Source of the DNA: Asparagopsis taxiformis
Taxonomy: Eukaryota; Rhodophyta; Florideophyceae; Bonnemaisoniales; Bonnemaisoniaceae
NCBI GenBank assembly: GCA_030407315.1
Contig: JALQPE010002639.1
Span: 1-47,796 of the forward strand
Direction: 5' to 3'
Length of the DNA: 47,796 nt
Part shown: piece by piece, positions 19,207 to 30,501 of the stretch
Layout of the letters: each line of letters opens with the position of its first letter
Numbering within the stretch: position 1 is the first letter of the stretch
Notes under the pieces: model-generated
Seen by the model: the letters and a program-made list of their open reading frames with translations, nothing else
Database searches by the model: none
What the model was told of the DNA's origin: nothing
Translations under genes and position numbers: made by a program

Positions 19207-22200
19207 GGCGCTGACAAATGGTCTCACACAATAGTTGTGGGCTCGCTCGCTGGTCTCGAGGTAAAGGCAGGACAGTCGCAGCCGCCGGACTGAACGTTGC
19301 TACTGGTACGAGTCGTCTGGGCTTTCAAGCTTCTAGAACATAGTCCACTGTTGGATCACATCACTCAACGCCTGTTTTGGCGCCAAAGAAAGCGCCATAC
19401 CCGTGCCGTACAGCTCCACAGCCAACGAATGAATTTCAAAAGCTTACTCTCGCACCCAATTACGATGGCTTCTCAATCGAAAGGGAGAGGACCGATAGGA
19501 CCAAATTCAATCCCAGAAAATATTTCAGTTCCCAAAAGGTCCTTTTGGTCCAGTACATGATAAATTTTCTGGCCATCACAGGTCCATTTCATTTTTCGAA
19601 ACTTCAAAACGCCACCACATTCAGCTGAGTAACACGTGGAATCGTTTGTTGGATGATCTAATTTTATCGAATTATTGAAGGCAAACCTAGCTAGTCTAAA
19701 TCTGGAACTGATTCAAGAGCACTTCTGGTCCATCAGAAATGTTGATGTGAACCTTTTCGAAGTACTGTTCATCTTTAATATTCTTGCTGTCAATGATTTA
19801 TGCTGGCGCAGTCTGAGGCTCAGGTAGGGTGAGCAGAGCTCGCTACGGAAGTTGAGAAAAGGACAGGGTAGAAATAGTTCACTTCGAACAGTAAACTATT
19901 TGAAAATGGTCGTCAGATGGGGATACTGTAACGTCCAATTTAGGCGATCCGCGTAGGTCCAGGCTACTGAAGTACCTAATGATAGATTGTACTCCACATT
20001 ATAACTCATTACATTGAATAGGCTCCATAATAGCAGCATTAAACTAGATACAGTATAGTAATCTCTACTATAAGGTGCAAAGAGAAGCTAGTATCACACC
20101 TTACGCTGAACATCGGTGCATTTGCTATCGCTAGGCAATTGTAGTGATTTCATTTGTCAACAAGCTAATCTAAAATTCTACGAAGGAGATGCCAGAATGA
20201 CAGCATGGCGAGTTCCTAGCTTGATCATATAACCCAGTAACTAGCAATCCCAAGTTGAGCCGAAATGAGTTCCAGTTAGTGACCCTCGAAAGTTTATTCA
20301 AAATTAAGTAAAGTTTTAGCCAATGAAATCAAAAGAAAGTAAATGAATCGCCCAATCTGCGATCTTTCCAAAACTCCATTCAATTACATTTACAGTGTGA
20401 AATTAAAGTCCAACACAGCTGCCGAGAGAATAACGTTTTAATTAAAAATTTAGGGCTCTCGTTGTCAACTTTCGTCGAATGTTTTGCGAGAAAGCTACGC
20501 TGATGCAGTTTCTACTCCAAAAACCATTCTGTTATACTACCATCAACTTCTTCAAAGCTACAGGATGAAGTATGGGAGACGTTTAGAGGCCCTCAGGGCG
20601 TGAAAGGCTAGAATAGAACGCGTACAAATTTATTTTTTTCGGGAGAGCACGGAGTATCCTTGGGAGTACGCAGGTGATTTAGTTCTGATATAAATTTTTA
20701 TTTGTACTATAAATAATCAAAATAATTGAACGGTCAGTACTACCAATTTTGCCCATTATTTTATGCCATATGAATAAAAGGAAATCGGTAGCACTGTACT
20801 GTCAAGTTGATTAATCCTCACTGACTCGAACGGTAAGACCAGAACATGGGGCTTGTGTTGATTGGGAGTTAGAGTATAGGATTAGAGGGAGACAATAAAT
20901 TGGTCTGTAATCTAATCTTACTTGTGGACTACTACAAGTTGCAAGTCTTCCGCGTGGGCAGTTAAATCTGTACTGGAGGTTGCTTGTAGCATAATGAGAG
21001 AATGATTGAGATGCCAGTCACGTCAGTGCGCAGAATCAATTTCAGGAATGCAGTAAAGCAGGGATCCATTGGTCGTTCTTCAACACGAGCTTAGTTCAAT
21101 TTATGTTTTCTAATCCTTGATGCCCTCGCGGATAACTGAGATACCTAAACTCAGTAATCTGCATGAAAATATCGGATACTACAGCTCTTTAACTTTATCA
21201 AGAAATGTGAAACGTAGTAAAACACTGTTAGAGTAGGTTTGTGGATACGAAAACTCCCATTCTTCTAAGGTTACCATCCATTACCTGGAACTCGCACCGA
21301 GACAAAATTAAGTGAAGTTAGTATAGCTGTCACTCAGTCGCGGAGGGTGTATTTTGGACGGTGCGAACACCCACCGCTGCAGCGTGACAGTAGACTTCTC
21401 GCACCCGCCGCCGGCGAGCCGACAGCAATGCTTTAAAATAGATTTTTCGTGGAAAATTGAAGAAAAATGGAACTTTAGATAGGATTGAACCGTTGCTTCG
21501 CTTCAGCGAATATGCACGGCAGCAATAATTTAATTTAGTTTAGTTCAATTTCTTCGCCCCGTATAAAATTGTAATTGCGATCAATCCGAATATGATAACT
21601 TAAGGTAGGTAAAAGAATGTGTTCTAGTAGGGCCAAAAATACAGCAATGAAATAAATTAGTCTGGGACAATTGGGGACACTAGCACGTAATTTAGGGTTA
21701 TTCAAAAACTGGGTGGCAATTGGCCAACGTATGAGGACTTCGAGTAAGCAATAAATGGACGCCACACGCAAGCACATTGGGGGGGGATACTGTGGGGCTG
21801 TTACTGCTTGCAAACTTGTCTAAGTGCAGCACAGTGTTTATTGGAGAGCTAAACAAGCTGCACTGTATATCACGCAACAGTAAATTTTCTCTGATAGCAC
21901 CATCTATCATAGTAGGCCATATTGTACCCGAAATGCATACAAATACTAAGTTGTAGCACCAGTTTTTTTATCGACCCTCTTGAGAGCACTATGAAAGCGG
22001 GTTCTATTTCTCCATCTTCTCTGAGAAAAATGCAAAAGAGGAAATGGAGTCCATCACCACATCTAAATCTGCAACTAATACCGTAAGGAAGGCTACTGTA
22101 GGGATACCCTAAAATATAAATAATAGTTTGTCGCAGCTAATGATGGCCGAGGAAAAGGGGGTGGGAATATGGGCTCTGCAACGTTACCACCTCAAATTAT

Positions 22201-22812
22201 TCAAAATATTAGAGTAAGAGGGTGCGACAAAGGGATCGAAAAATGGTATAATATTAGTAGGGTCATTATCCAGTCATTTCGCACCATCAAACCGAACGAC
22301 TATACATTCGTCCAAGCATGCAAAAAATAATGAAATGGTAGAACTGACCTACTGAGTACGATACAATGTGAAATTTCTAGAACGTTGAATGTGAGTCTGT
22401 CAGTTGCTGTGAACTATCCGAAATTTCTTTGTATACCATGGATCAGTAAAAACTAGCAATGGGGAAAAATATACCTTCTAGCACTCTTGGTTTGGTTTGA
22501 GTTCATTTTAGTATGGATTTGTCTAAATCTATGAATGGATGAAAGAGTCTGAGAAAAAAGGGGTACTGGAGTAGAGTTAAAGAGGGATCTTTTCTCAGAA
22601 ATTTGTTCACAACCCGAGCATTTGGCTCAATCAGGAATATCACTACTAATAAAAATTTGAATGTGGGTTCAACTCTCTTCTTTATTGCAATGGAATATAT
22701 GAATAGAACAGGGAGGGGAAATGCATCTGCCAGTAACATATTTCAAGAAGGTTCAGCTATTAATTTTCTACTGGAAACGGCCCTCATCGGAATTGCGTCA
22801 TCGAAGTCCTCT
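19207..22812. other. AT-rich intergenic region between SUMO and the retrotransposons; no gene seen
   Basis: About 3.6 kb holds only short, unrelated open frames full of stops. Base composition drops toward AT compared with both flanks. One GC-rich patch at about 21340-21430 stands out but folds into nothing I can name. Open frames at 19297-19628 and 22503-22739 show no family pattern. It may be decayed mobile DNA. No clear terminal repeats were seen. Confidence 0.5.
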
Positions 22813-23469
22813 TGTAGTATACGTGGCAATTCCGAAATTGCAAATATTTACGTTTTCCGCGGAATTCGAATTTCGGCGGACACGACCGGCTACAGCAATG
22901 CACGAACATTGCTGGCGCATGCGCGCGCGCAACCGGCACACGTGTGCAACGAACGTACTGGCAACGGCCAACGGACCAACGGGTCCCTACGTGTGACCCA
23001 CAAGGTCCTTTCCCATTCGGGGACGTTACGAGTAGTGTTTACACTGTAAAGCGATGCCATCGTGGCTATATAGGTATTGGCATCGTGCCGGGAGGGAAAG
23101 GGGAGAAGACATCGAACGAGCAACGGCTCTAGTCTACGACTGACTTCTACGTTTACGTTTTGCCTAACGAGGCTTTGTCTCCGTCGAGCTGCGTACTCCC
23201 TACCCATCGCCGCACGTAAGGCTGATTGCGTGTAGTGCCTCCAGGCTTGGTTGAGAGCGCCTCCGGTGACGTACCACCTCGTTTATTGAACGTAATCCTC
23301 GCGTGGATTGTTGCGTCGTGACGCTCGTGTCTACTCGCTAACCACTCTACCTTCTACCGTTCTAACAATACAGTCAAACACCAGCGGGTGGACTGCTCGT
23401 TTCGTTTCGTAAGGAAGCGTGTCCACTAGCTCGTACCAGCTACTACTTGCAGCGAACTATCGTTCCACA
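22813..23469 (+). repeat. 5' LTR of copy 1 (657 bp)
   Basis: It starts TGTAGTATACG and ends CGTTCCACA, with TG/CA termini. The same sequence recurs in three other places in the window. The U3 part is rich in palindromes, for example GCACACGTGTGC and TTTACACTGTAAA. The left flank is CCTCT, which does not match the right flank of the element. Confidence 0.93.
23053..23084 (+). promoter_or_regulatory. LTR promoter: TATA box inside a 7-bp inverted repeat
   Basis: CTATATAG at 23066-23073 is the best TATA box in the LTR. It sits between GATGCCA (23053-23059) and TGGCATC (23078-23084), an exact inverted pair. The same arrangement is kept in the 3' LTR of copy 2. In the 5' LTR of copy 2 the box reads CATATAG. 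Confidence 0.6.
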
Positions 23470-23470
23470 C

Positions 23471-23488
23471 TGGTCTCTCGACCTAGAA
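23471..23488 (+). promoter_or_regulatory. Primer-binding site of copy 1
   Basis: The site begins TGG one base after the LTR end and is the complement of TTCTAGGTCGAGAGACCA, as expected for pairing with a tRNA 3' end bearing CCA. I could not name the tRNA. The identical site lies next to the 5' LTR of copy 2. Confidence 0.7.
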
Positions 23489-23568
23489 GTTGCTACGAGC
23501 ATAACGACAACCAACGAGGTTGAGCTCTTTTACGTTAAACGAAAGCTACGTGCTACAGACGACGGTCT

Positions 23569-25974
23569 ATGAATTACGCTGTGTCGAATTCCAGCGCGTC
23601 GCCCAGGCAACCGTTGCCAACGTCAGCGGACGCCGAAGCCGACGTGGCCTTGTCAGCAGAAGCGATCTTCGCGACTGATCGATCTATCCCGCCGGATATC
23701 GAGGCGATCGGCCAGCTACCACGTACGGTAAGCCCGTTTGAGTCCGTGAGTATGGACCCCGCAACGCGCGGTCAGCTCAACGAAGGGAACGTGACTCCCA
23801 CGGCACTACGCGTAGTGTACGAAGACCTTCGAGGTCACATCGAAAGGGCGAGCGACGCGGCCGTCGACGAAGCCGTAAGGCAGAGACTCGGAGTCTCGGA
23901 GCGCGAAGCTCGTGCGTTACGTGAACGCTCAGCGACCCTCGAACGGGAAAACGAAGATTTACGAAACCGCCTCTCCGCCGTGGAGGGAAGACTCGACTCG
24001 TTTGTCGTAGTATTCAACGAAATCGTCGCCGGACGTTCCGCTCCGCCGAGCGGAAGCGATCCGAATTACGAAGAAGGCTCGCGCGCCTATAACTCGCAAT
24101 CCTCCCCGGCCGTTCCGGGAGGATACCCACCAACACCCGGTCCGACGACCCCGACAACGTACGGAAGGGGGGCGACAGTGCAACGAGCCATCGCCAACCC
24201 CAACGAGACGCCACGAAGGCAATTACGTTTTAACGACACGCCAGACCACGCGCGGTCGGCGGACGCAGCACGAGCTGCACAATTCGATACGAGAGCTCCC
24301 CCGCCATGTGATACGTACATTCCGTGGCTGGGTACGTTCGGCACGACGGACACGCGAGTCCACGAAAACGAACGTGCCGACGCGGTACGCTTACCAGGGA
24401 ACGCCCTCGGACCCGTTTGCCACGCGTTGGCGGAGCACACGACAATGCTCGACGCATTTGCGAACGTGGTGTCGTACCGCATGTACCGACTTAACGATGT
24501 ACGTGAACATCTCTACGTGAACGAGAGTCAAAGCGTACATAAGCTCAAACGTGAGCTGGAGGGACTTTTCCCTACGTTAAAGCCGTTCTCCGGCCGGAAT
24601 CCGATTACGTTGCTCGGATTCCTCGCCCAAATACGTGATGGGTTCAGCACACTCGGAGTGTGCGAGGGAGTGGCAGTACGTGCGCTGCACTTCTTCCTCG
24701 AAGGGGACGCCCGACGGTTCTACGATTCCCAGTGTACGACTGGTGTGATCACGACTGATCCGACGAAGAGGTTCTCGTGGCCTCACGTAATCAACGCGTT
24801 GATTAAACGTTACCTGCAAGACGACGTGCTGCAGGAGGCCTACGAAAAGGTCACGATGATCACGCAGAGTCCTAACGAGGACGAGAATCAGTACGCTGAT
24901 AGACTCGACACCGCCACGCGGGCGTGCAACTACGTGTTTACGGACCGACTCCTCGTCCACCACTACGTACGTGGTTTACTGCCCTCGACGCGGGCAGCCG
25001 TGACGGAACGACTCCGGTCACTCCCCGAACGAGAGAGGAACGACCTCACCGTTGTGAGACGATTGGCGACGGCCGAAGGAACGACCTTCCGTGCACGTAC
25101 GGCAGCTGTCGCGTCAGCCGCGAAACCGAAAGTGCGGTTTCCGGTGAAGCCTACGTTGGCTATTTCCGACCACGAGTCGAGGAAGTTCGCGGACTACGAT
25201 GAGTCCGCGTACTTACGTAATGAACGGGCTAGCGAGCCCAGTTACCACGATGGTAACCCGAACATCCCCGCTAGGGATGATGACGACGTGTCGCTCGCTG
25301 CGGCTCACGTTGCCGAGAATTTGGAGGCAATCCTCTTCACGAACGGGCCGCCGCCCAACGATACGAAAACGGCAAACGAAAAGCTGGACGAGCTCGAAGC
25401 TCGATTGAACCGTCCATGCGAGGACGTGCCGAAGCTCACGAGCGAGCAGACGCAATTGGCGCACTCCGTAATCCCGAATGATTACTGGACGCTGTCGTGT
25501 TGGTCATGCCGCGAAGATGGCCACTCGACGTTTACGTGTCCGCGTCTGACGCCAGATCAACGGATCTTTTTCGCGTACAAGTACTACCTCTTCCACGTGA
25601 AGAGCAACCCACGTCAGGCTGAGTACTTCCGCCAACGAATGGCAAAACGTAACCAGGAACGACCTGGTGAGCGAGGGAACGTGACCCCGCGGAGGTACGG
25701 CACGCCGCCTACGATACTCCGAAACCCCAATCGTGACGGGGGAAGGCCCTTCGACAGGCGCCGCGGCGATTTTCGTAATGACCGACGTGACCCCCGCCCG
25801 TGGGCGAACGAACGAAATGGCCAGCGTAATGGCCGCAGCGGAGTCTACGTGACGACTTCCGCTGACGAAACACTACTCGAGGTGGAAACGAGTCACGATG
25901 ACGAGCGAGCTTCGTGGGCTCACGACGACGACGTGTCGAACGGCCTCGCGCCGGAAAACGACCAGGCGATGTAG
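23569..25974 (+). CDS. gag: Gag polyprotein, copy 1 (intact, 801 codons)
   Basis: Gag forms the cytoplasmic virus-like particle and packages element RNA. The N-terminal third holds a coiled coil (about 85-150, dense in Glu/Arg/Leu heptads) and a Pro/Gly/Thr-rich linker. A helical capsid-like region follows (about 285-525, including LKRELEGLFPTLKPFSGRNP and the retrotransposon-gag-type stretch ALHFFLEGDARRFYD). One CCHC zinc knuckle (Cys644, Cys647, His652, Cys657; CWSCREDGHSTFTC) is followed by an Arg/Asn/Gly-rich tail, a typical nucleocapsid. The frame is complete from ATG to stop and nearly identical to copy 2. Thr is written mostly ACG, unlike the host genes nearby. Confidence 0.93.
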   Translation: MNYAVSNSSASPRQPLPTSADAEADVALSAEAIFATDRSIPPDIEAIGQLPRTVSPFESVSMDPATRGQLNEGNVTPTALRVVYEDLRGHIERASDAAVDEAVRQRLGVSEREARALRERSATLERENEDLRNRLSAVEGRLDSFVVVFNEIVAGRSAPPSGSDPNYEEGSRAYNSQSSPAVPGGYPPTPGPTTPTTYGRGATVQRAIANPNETPRRQLRFNDTPDHARSADAARAAQFDTRAPPPCDTYIPWLGTFGTTDTRVHENERADAVRLPGNALGPVCHALAEHTTMLDAFANVVSYRMYRLNDVREHLYVNESQSVHKLKRELEGLFPTLKPFSGRNPITLLGFLAQIRDGFSTLGVCEGVAVRALHFFLEGDARRFYDSQCTTGVITTDPTKRFSWPHVINALIKRYLQDDVLQEAYEKVTMITQSPNEDENQYADRLDTATRACNYVFTDRLLVHHYVRGLLPSTRAAVTERLRSLPERERNDLTVVRRLATAEGTTFRARTAAVASAAKPKVRFPVKPTLAISDHESRKFADYDESAYLRNERASEPSYHDGNPNIPARDDDDVSLAAAHVAENLEAILFTNGPPPNDTKTANEKLDELEARLNRPCEDVPKLTSEQTQLAHSVIPNDYWTLSCWSCREDGHSTFTCPRLTPDQRIFFAYKYYLFHVKSNPRQAEYFRQRMAKRNQERPGERGNVTPRRYGTPPTILRNPNRDGGRPFDRRRGDFRNDRRDPRPWANERNGQRNGRSGVYVTTSADETLLEVETSHDDERASWAHDDDVSNGLAPENDQAM
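25902..25974 (+). promoter_or_regulatory. Gag-pol overlap, presumed -1 ribosomal frameshift region
   Basis: Pol is open in the -1 frame from 25902, after a TGA at 25899, and overlaps the last 73 nt of gag. Pol has no ATG here. The best slip candidate is G-GAA-AAC at 25953-25959, which is near, but not equal to, the classical X-XXY-YYZ heptamer. The same overlap occurs in copy 2 (43951-44023). Confidence 0.5.
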
Positions 25975-28900
25975 GTCACGAGCCACCCACATCGCCTGAA
26001 CCCTTACGTGAAAGGGGGACGACCGACGTCGATGATTGGTCCTCCGCAGGCTCACTGATGAACGAGAGTTACGAAAAGCTCACGGCCGCGAAGGCCAACT
26101 CGAGTCACACGACACCCGACGTGGGGGAAGAAACGAAGTCCGACGGGACAACCGAACCTCACACGAAGAGGAAGCCTCGCAGACGAGCGAGACGCGCTAC
26201 CCGGAAGCACGACGCTTCCGAGCGCGAGAAAGCCAAGCACGCGGCTTATACGAAGCGTGTCGACGCAAAAGAAGCCATACGGGCTCATACGGTGAAGCGA
26301 CGAATCGCTAGCGAAGACGTAGACCGCGCGCCGGTCAGGACCGAACCGTTGGTCCTCGACGGGCATACGTGCCTACTTGCGTCGAAGCATTATATCGTGT
26401 CCGGAACGATCGGACTAGACCTCAACGTGATGAGGGCGATTACCATCGCGATGGATACGTGCAGCGGCTACAACTTGATACGAACAAGTTTACTACCCTA
26501 CGACTGGGTCGACCGCTGTCTACGTGACGAAGAGCTACCGAAGCTCGGAGACGCCAACGGGCGACGTTTGCCTATCGAAGGCGCCATCCTGCTTCGTGTC
26601 AGGTTGGGGAACTCGCTGTTCCGCGTAAAATTCTTCGTAGCCAACACGCTGGCTGTTCCCGTTATAATGGGCACGTCGTTCATGTCGAAGCATGTCGATG
26701 CTATACGCTGTCGAGCGCAGACAATCGACCTCCATCGGGGGGATACGATACCCATTATCGCGGAGGGCGATACGACGACTCCGTACGAGGAGGGGGAAGA
26801 GACGAATCCAAACGTGGAACACCCGAAGCGCCGCGAGCGTAACGCGGCCTCGAATAGGCCGAGCCGAACGTTCTCGGTTCGCCTGACGAAGTACACGCGT
26901 GTACCGGCGATGTCGCAACGGACCGTCAACGTGACGACGGACGCGACCGGACTCGTGTTCCTCGAACCGAAAGCGTCGGTGCAATTCCGGCATGGGCTGC
27001 GCATAGCCAACGGAGTGGTCGACGTAGGACCGAGAGAGACGTTCTCTATTATCGTGTCGAACTTCACGAAGAAGGACCGCGAATTGCCGAAAGGCGCGAC
27101 GATTGCGTACGCGGTACGCTCCCCGTTGGGAATCGTCCCACTCAAGCGTGAGGGCGGCGAAGCCCTCGCGAAGGTTTTGAACCTACCGCTAGTCGACGCG
27201 ACGACGCGGACAACTACGAACGGGTTGGGCGACGAAACGCCAGACCCGTTGGTCAACGAAAAGGGGAACGACCCCGCCACGATTGGCAGTCGACAATCGA
27301 TTTGTCGCACCTCGACGACGAGGATTTACGAAAGCGCATCAACGAGATGCTAGCTACACATTCGTCAATGTGGACGAGCGGACGCCTCGGCGAAATCAAT
27401 GCTACGGAGCATCGAATCGAACTCGAACCGGGCACGCGGCCCATACGTTCAATGCCCTATCGTCAGGGTCCGGCTCTACGTACGATAGCCGAGGAGCAGA
27501 TCACGAAGATGCTCAACGAAGGGGTTATCGAACCCGCGTCCAGCGAATGGGCGTCACCAATCGTGTTGGTGCCGAAGAAGGACGGATCCTTACGTTTCTG
27601 TGTCGACTACAGGCGTTTGAACGCGAAAACGATCGCTGATTCGTACCCGCTTCCTCGTATGGAAGACTGCCTTGATTCGTTGGGCGACGCCGCCATCTTC
27701 ACGACACTCGATTGTAACGCCGGTTACTGGCAAGTGCCCGTCTCCGCCGAGGACCGTGATAAGACAACGTTTACGTCTTTCATGGGAACGTATCGCTACG
27801 TGCGAATGCCATTCGGGCTACGAAATGCCCCCGCTACGTTTCAGCGGACGTTGGACATAATCCTCTCCGGAGTACGTTGGCAATCGTGCCTGGTCTACTT
27901 AGACGACGTAATCGTCTTTTCGAAAGACCTCGAGTCTCACCTGGGTCACGTTGACCAGGTGCTTTCCCTGCTACGCGCAGCGGGAGTAACGTTAAAGCTC
28001 ACGAAGTGCTCGTTCTTTCAACCACGAGTTGACTACCTGGGGCACGTGATCACCCCAGGGAAGCTGCACGTCGCAGCACGGAACAAGGAAGCCTTTCGTA
28101 CGGCTACGTTCCCACGAGACAAGACGCAATGTCGATCGTTTTTGGGCGCGGCCAACGTTTACCGCCGTTTCGTAAAGGCGTATGCCGAGATCGCTCGGCC
28201 ACTCAACACGATGTTGAAGAAGGACGCTTCCCCCGATTGGACGAACCAACTGACGCGCAAACGAATGCGTTCGAAACGTTGAAGACAATACTGGTGTCGC
28301 CACCAGTATTGCACCTTCCGAAGGCGGGACGTCCGTTCATGATCGATACCGACGCGTCGGCGTATCAGCTGGGAGCTACGTTGCTCCAGCAGCAAAACGA
28401 AGATAAGCCCAACGAATGGGTGCCGATTGGGTACTGGTCGAAGACCCTTAACGAAACCGAACGCGGTTACTCGGCAACGGAGCGCGAGTGCTACTCCGTC
28501 GTTTGGGCGATAACGTCGCTCCGACCCTACGTAGAGGGTCAGCGGTTCACCGTACGTACGGACCACGAAGCCTTACGTTGGCTGATGACGTTGACGGACG
28601 CGTCCGGACGACTACTACGATGGAGGCTACGCGTTGCCGAATTCGATTTCGAAGTTACGTACAGGCCTGGGCGCGTGCACCAGGTACCTGACGCTTTATC
28701 ACGTGTGATATCTACGTATGACGACGGTCGACCCGTCGACGATGACGTACCATCGTACGGGGACGCGGTCCTCGTGACGACTCGCAGTCGTCGACAACCC
28801 ACACGAAATGGGCAAGGACGAACGACGTCCGTACGTAAAAAGGCAACGAATGCCAGGGGTCACGACGACCCGTCGAACGAGACTCGTGATGAACGAACAT

Positions 28901-30501
28901 CAGCCACGACGGCTGGCCACGATGGCCTCGAGTTCAACCGCGACGCGTCGCTCGATGACGTTCTTGACGAGGAACCGGATTTCCTCGACGAACAGCGCGC
29001 TGCTGAAGACGATTCGGCACGCGTGCCACCAGCTGACGTTCAGCTTCCCATTACGAGGGACGAGCTTATCGAAGCTCAACGCGAGGACGCGTTCTGTCAA
29101 ACGATACTGACACGACAGTCCGAGACGCAGGACGCAGCATTCTTCGAAGGCCACGATGGCTTACTCCGACACCGGAACCCTCACGACGAGGAACGTACAC
29201 AAATCGTTGTGCCGGCTTCGTTACGGCCGCGGCTGCTGGAGTTAACGCACCACCACGTCCTCGCTGGACATCCCGGACAAACGCGTATGTACTATACCCT
29301 ACGGAGGACGTACTACTGGCCCGCGATGGCCGCCGACATCCACGCAACGGTACGAAACTGCGTTGGATGTGCGAAGAACCGCGTGAAGCTTCGCAAACGG
29401 ACGAACCCGCTACGTTTATTCCCGGCTACGGAGCCGTTGCGAGACCTATGTATCGACATACTAGGTCCGCTTACGAAGACCACGCGTGGTAACCGATTTA
29501 TCCTCGTGATAACGGACCGCTTCACGAAGCTGACTAGAGTCGTACTTCTACGAAATATCGATTCCGCCAACGTGGCGAGCGCGTTCGTCAACGCGTGGGT
29601 CTTCTCGTATGGACCCCCACGGACGCTCATAAGCGATAACGGAAAGCAGTTCGCTGCTAAGTTCTTCCAGCGCGTCTGCAACGAAATCGGCGTGACGAAC
29701 GTCTTTACGTCGACGTACCACCCCCAAACGAACGGGCAGGTGGAGCGCTACAACAGGACGATCCTGGCGATGCTGCGCAATTACGTGAACGAAAACCAGA
29801 ACGACTGGGATCGATACGCATCGGCGTTAACGTTTGCGTACAACACGCATGTGCATTCGAGCACGGGCACGACGCCCTTCGATTTGATTCTCACGAATCC
29901 ACCGCCACCGTTGGCGCTACACACGTCGGTAACGAACCGCGAACTACCCGACGGGGGAGGGCGAGCCACTTACGTTCGTGAGCTCGCCACAACGATGGAC
30001 AACGCGTATCGAACGCTGAAGGCCGCGCAGGCACGTTATAAACGAAATTTCGACAAGCGAGTCCGTGTCTCGAATCGAAACATCCGCGCGGGAGAATACG
30101 TATTCATCGACCCGACGGACGGGACCACGAAGGGCACGAAGCTCGGCAACCACGCGTTGGGACCGTTCCGCGTACTACGTAACGACGTACGAACGTTCGT
30201 CATCCAACGAGGAGACGTAGTTGAACGTGTCAACTCGGACCGCGTTGCGTACGCGCCAACGCCGGCGAACGCGCCCCCGCCGGAGCCATACGATGCCACC
30301 GAGGCAGACCTCGACAAGAACCGCGACGGTCCGGCGTATGTAGTAGACGACCTACTCAACCATCGCGTAAACGATGACGGCACCCTAGACTTCCTCGTGA
30401 AGTGGGTCGGGTATCGTAACCCTACGTGGGAGCCCCGCCGGAACGTATCTGAAGAGAGCGTCTCTCGATACTTCGCACGCGTGCGACGAGCAACAACGTG
30501 A
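25902..30501 (+). pseudogene. pol: Pol polyprotein of copy 1 (PR-RT-RNaseH-IN-chromodomain), two frameshifts
   Basis: Order: aspartic protease (catalytic Asp at 26454, AMDTCSGYNLI, and downstream IMGTSFM), RT (about 27480-28060, VPKKDGSLRFCVDYRRLN and YLDD at 27896-27907), RNase H (FMIDTDASAYQLG at about 28336 and RTDHEALRW), integrase with an HHCC finger (about 29248-29372) and catalytic Asp 29455, Asp 29635, Glu 29743, the last two 35 residues apart, and a C-terminal chromodomain (about 30335-30480, FLVKWVGYRNPTWEP). RT before integrase plus the chromodomain identifies a Ty3/gypsy chromovirus. Chromodomains steer integration toward marked chromatin. Compared with copy 2, one G is missing near 27281 (before RT) and one C near 28247 (RT/RNase H border), so a full product cannot be made. 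Confidence 0.93.

Noticed and set aside
19297..19628. Two overlapping frames (87 and 83 codons) beside SUMO
   Set aside because: The second starts with TTG, neither has a recognisable pattern, and the region is likely SUMO promoter and spacer.
22603..23049. 148-codon frame at the left edge of copy 1
   Set aside because: It runs from intergenic DNA across the LTR boundary at 22813, so it is a chance frame, or at most a junction product.
26498..27310. 270-codon antisense frame in pol of copy 1 (and 42915-43427 in copy 2)
   Set aside because: It opposes a well-supported protease/linker coding region and is explained by the ACG/CGA-rich codon use; no start or family signal.
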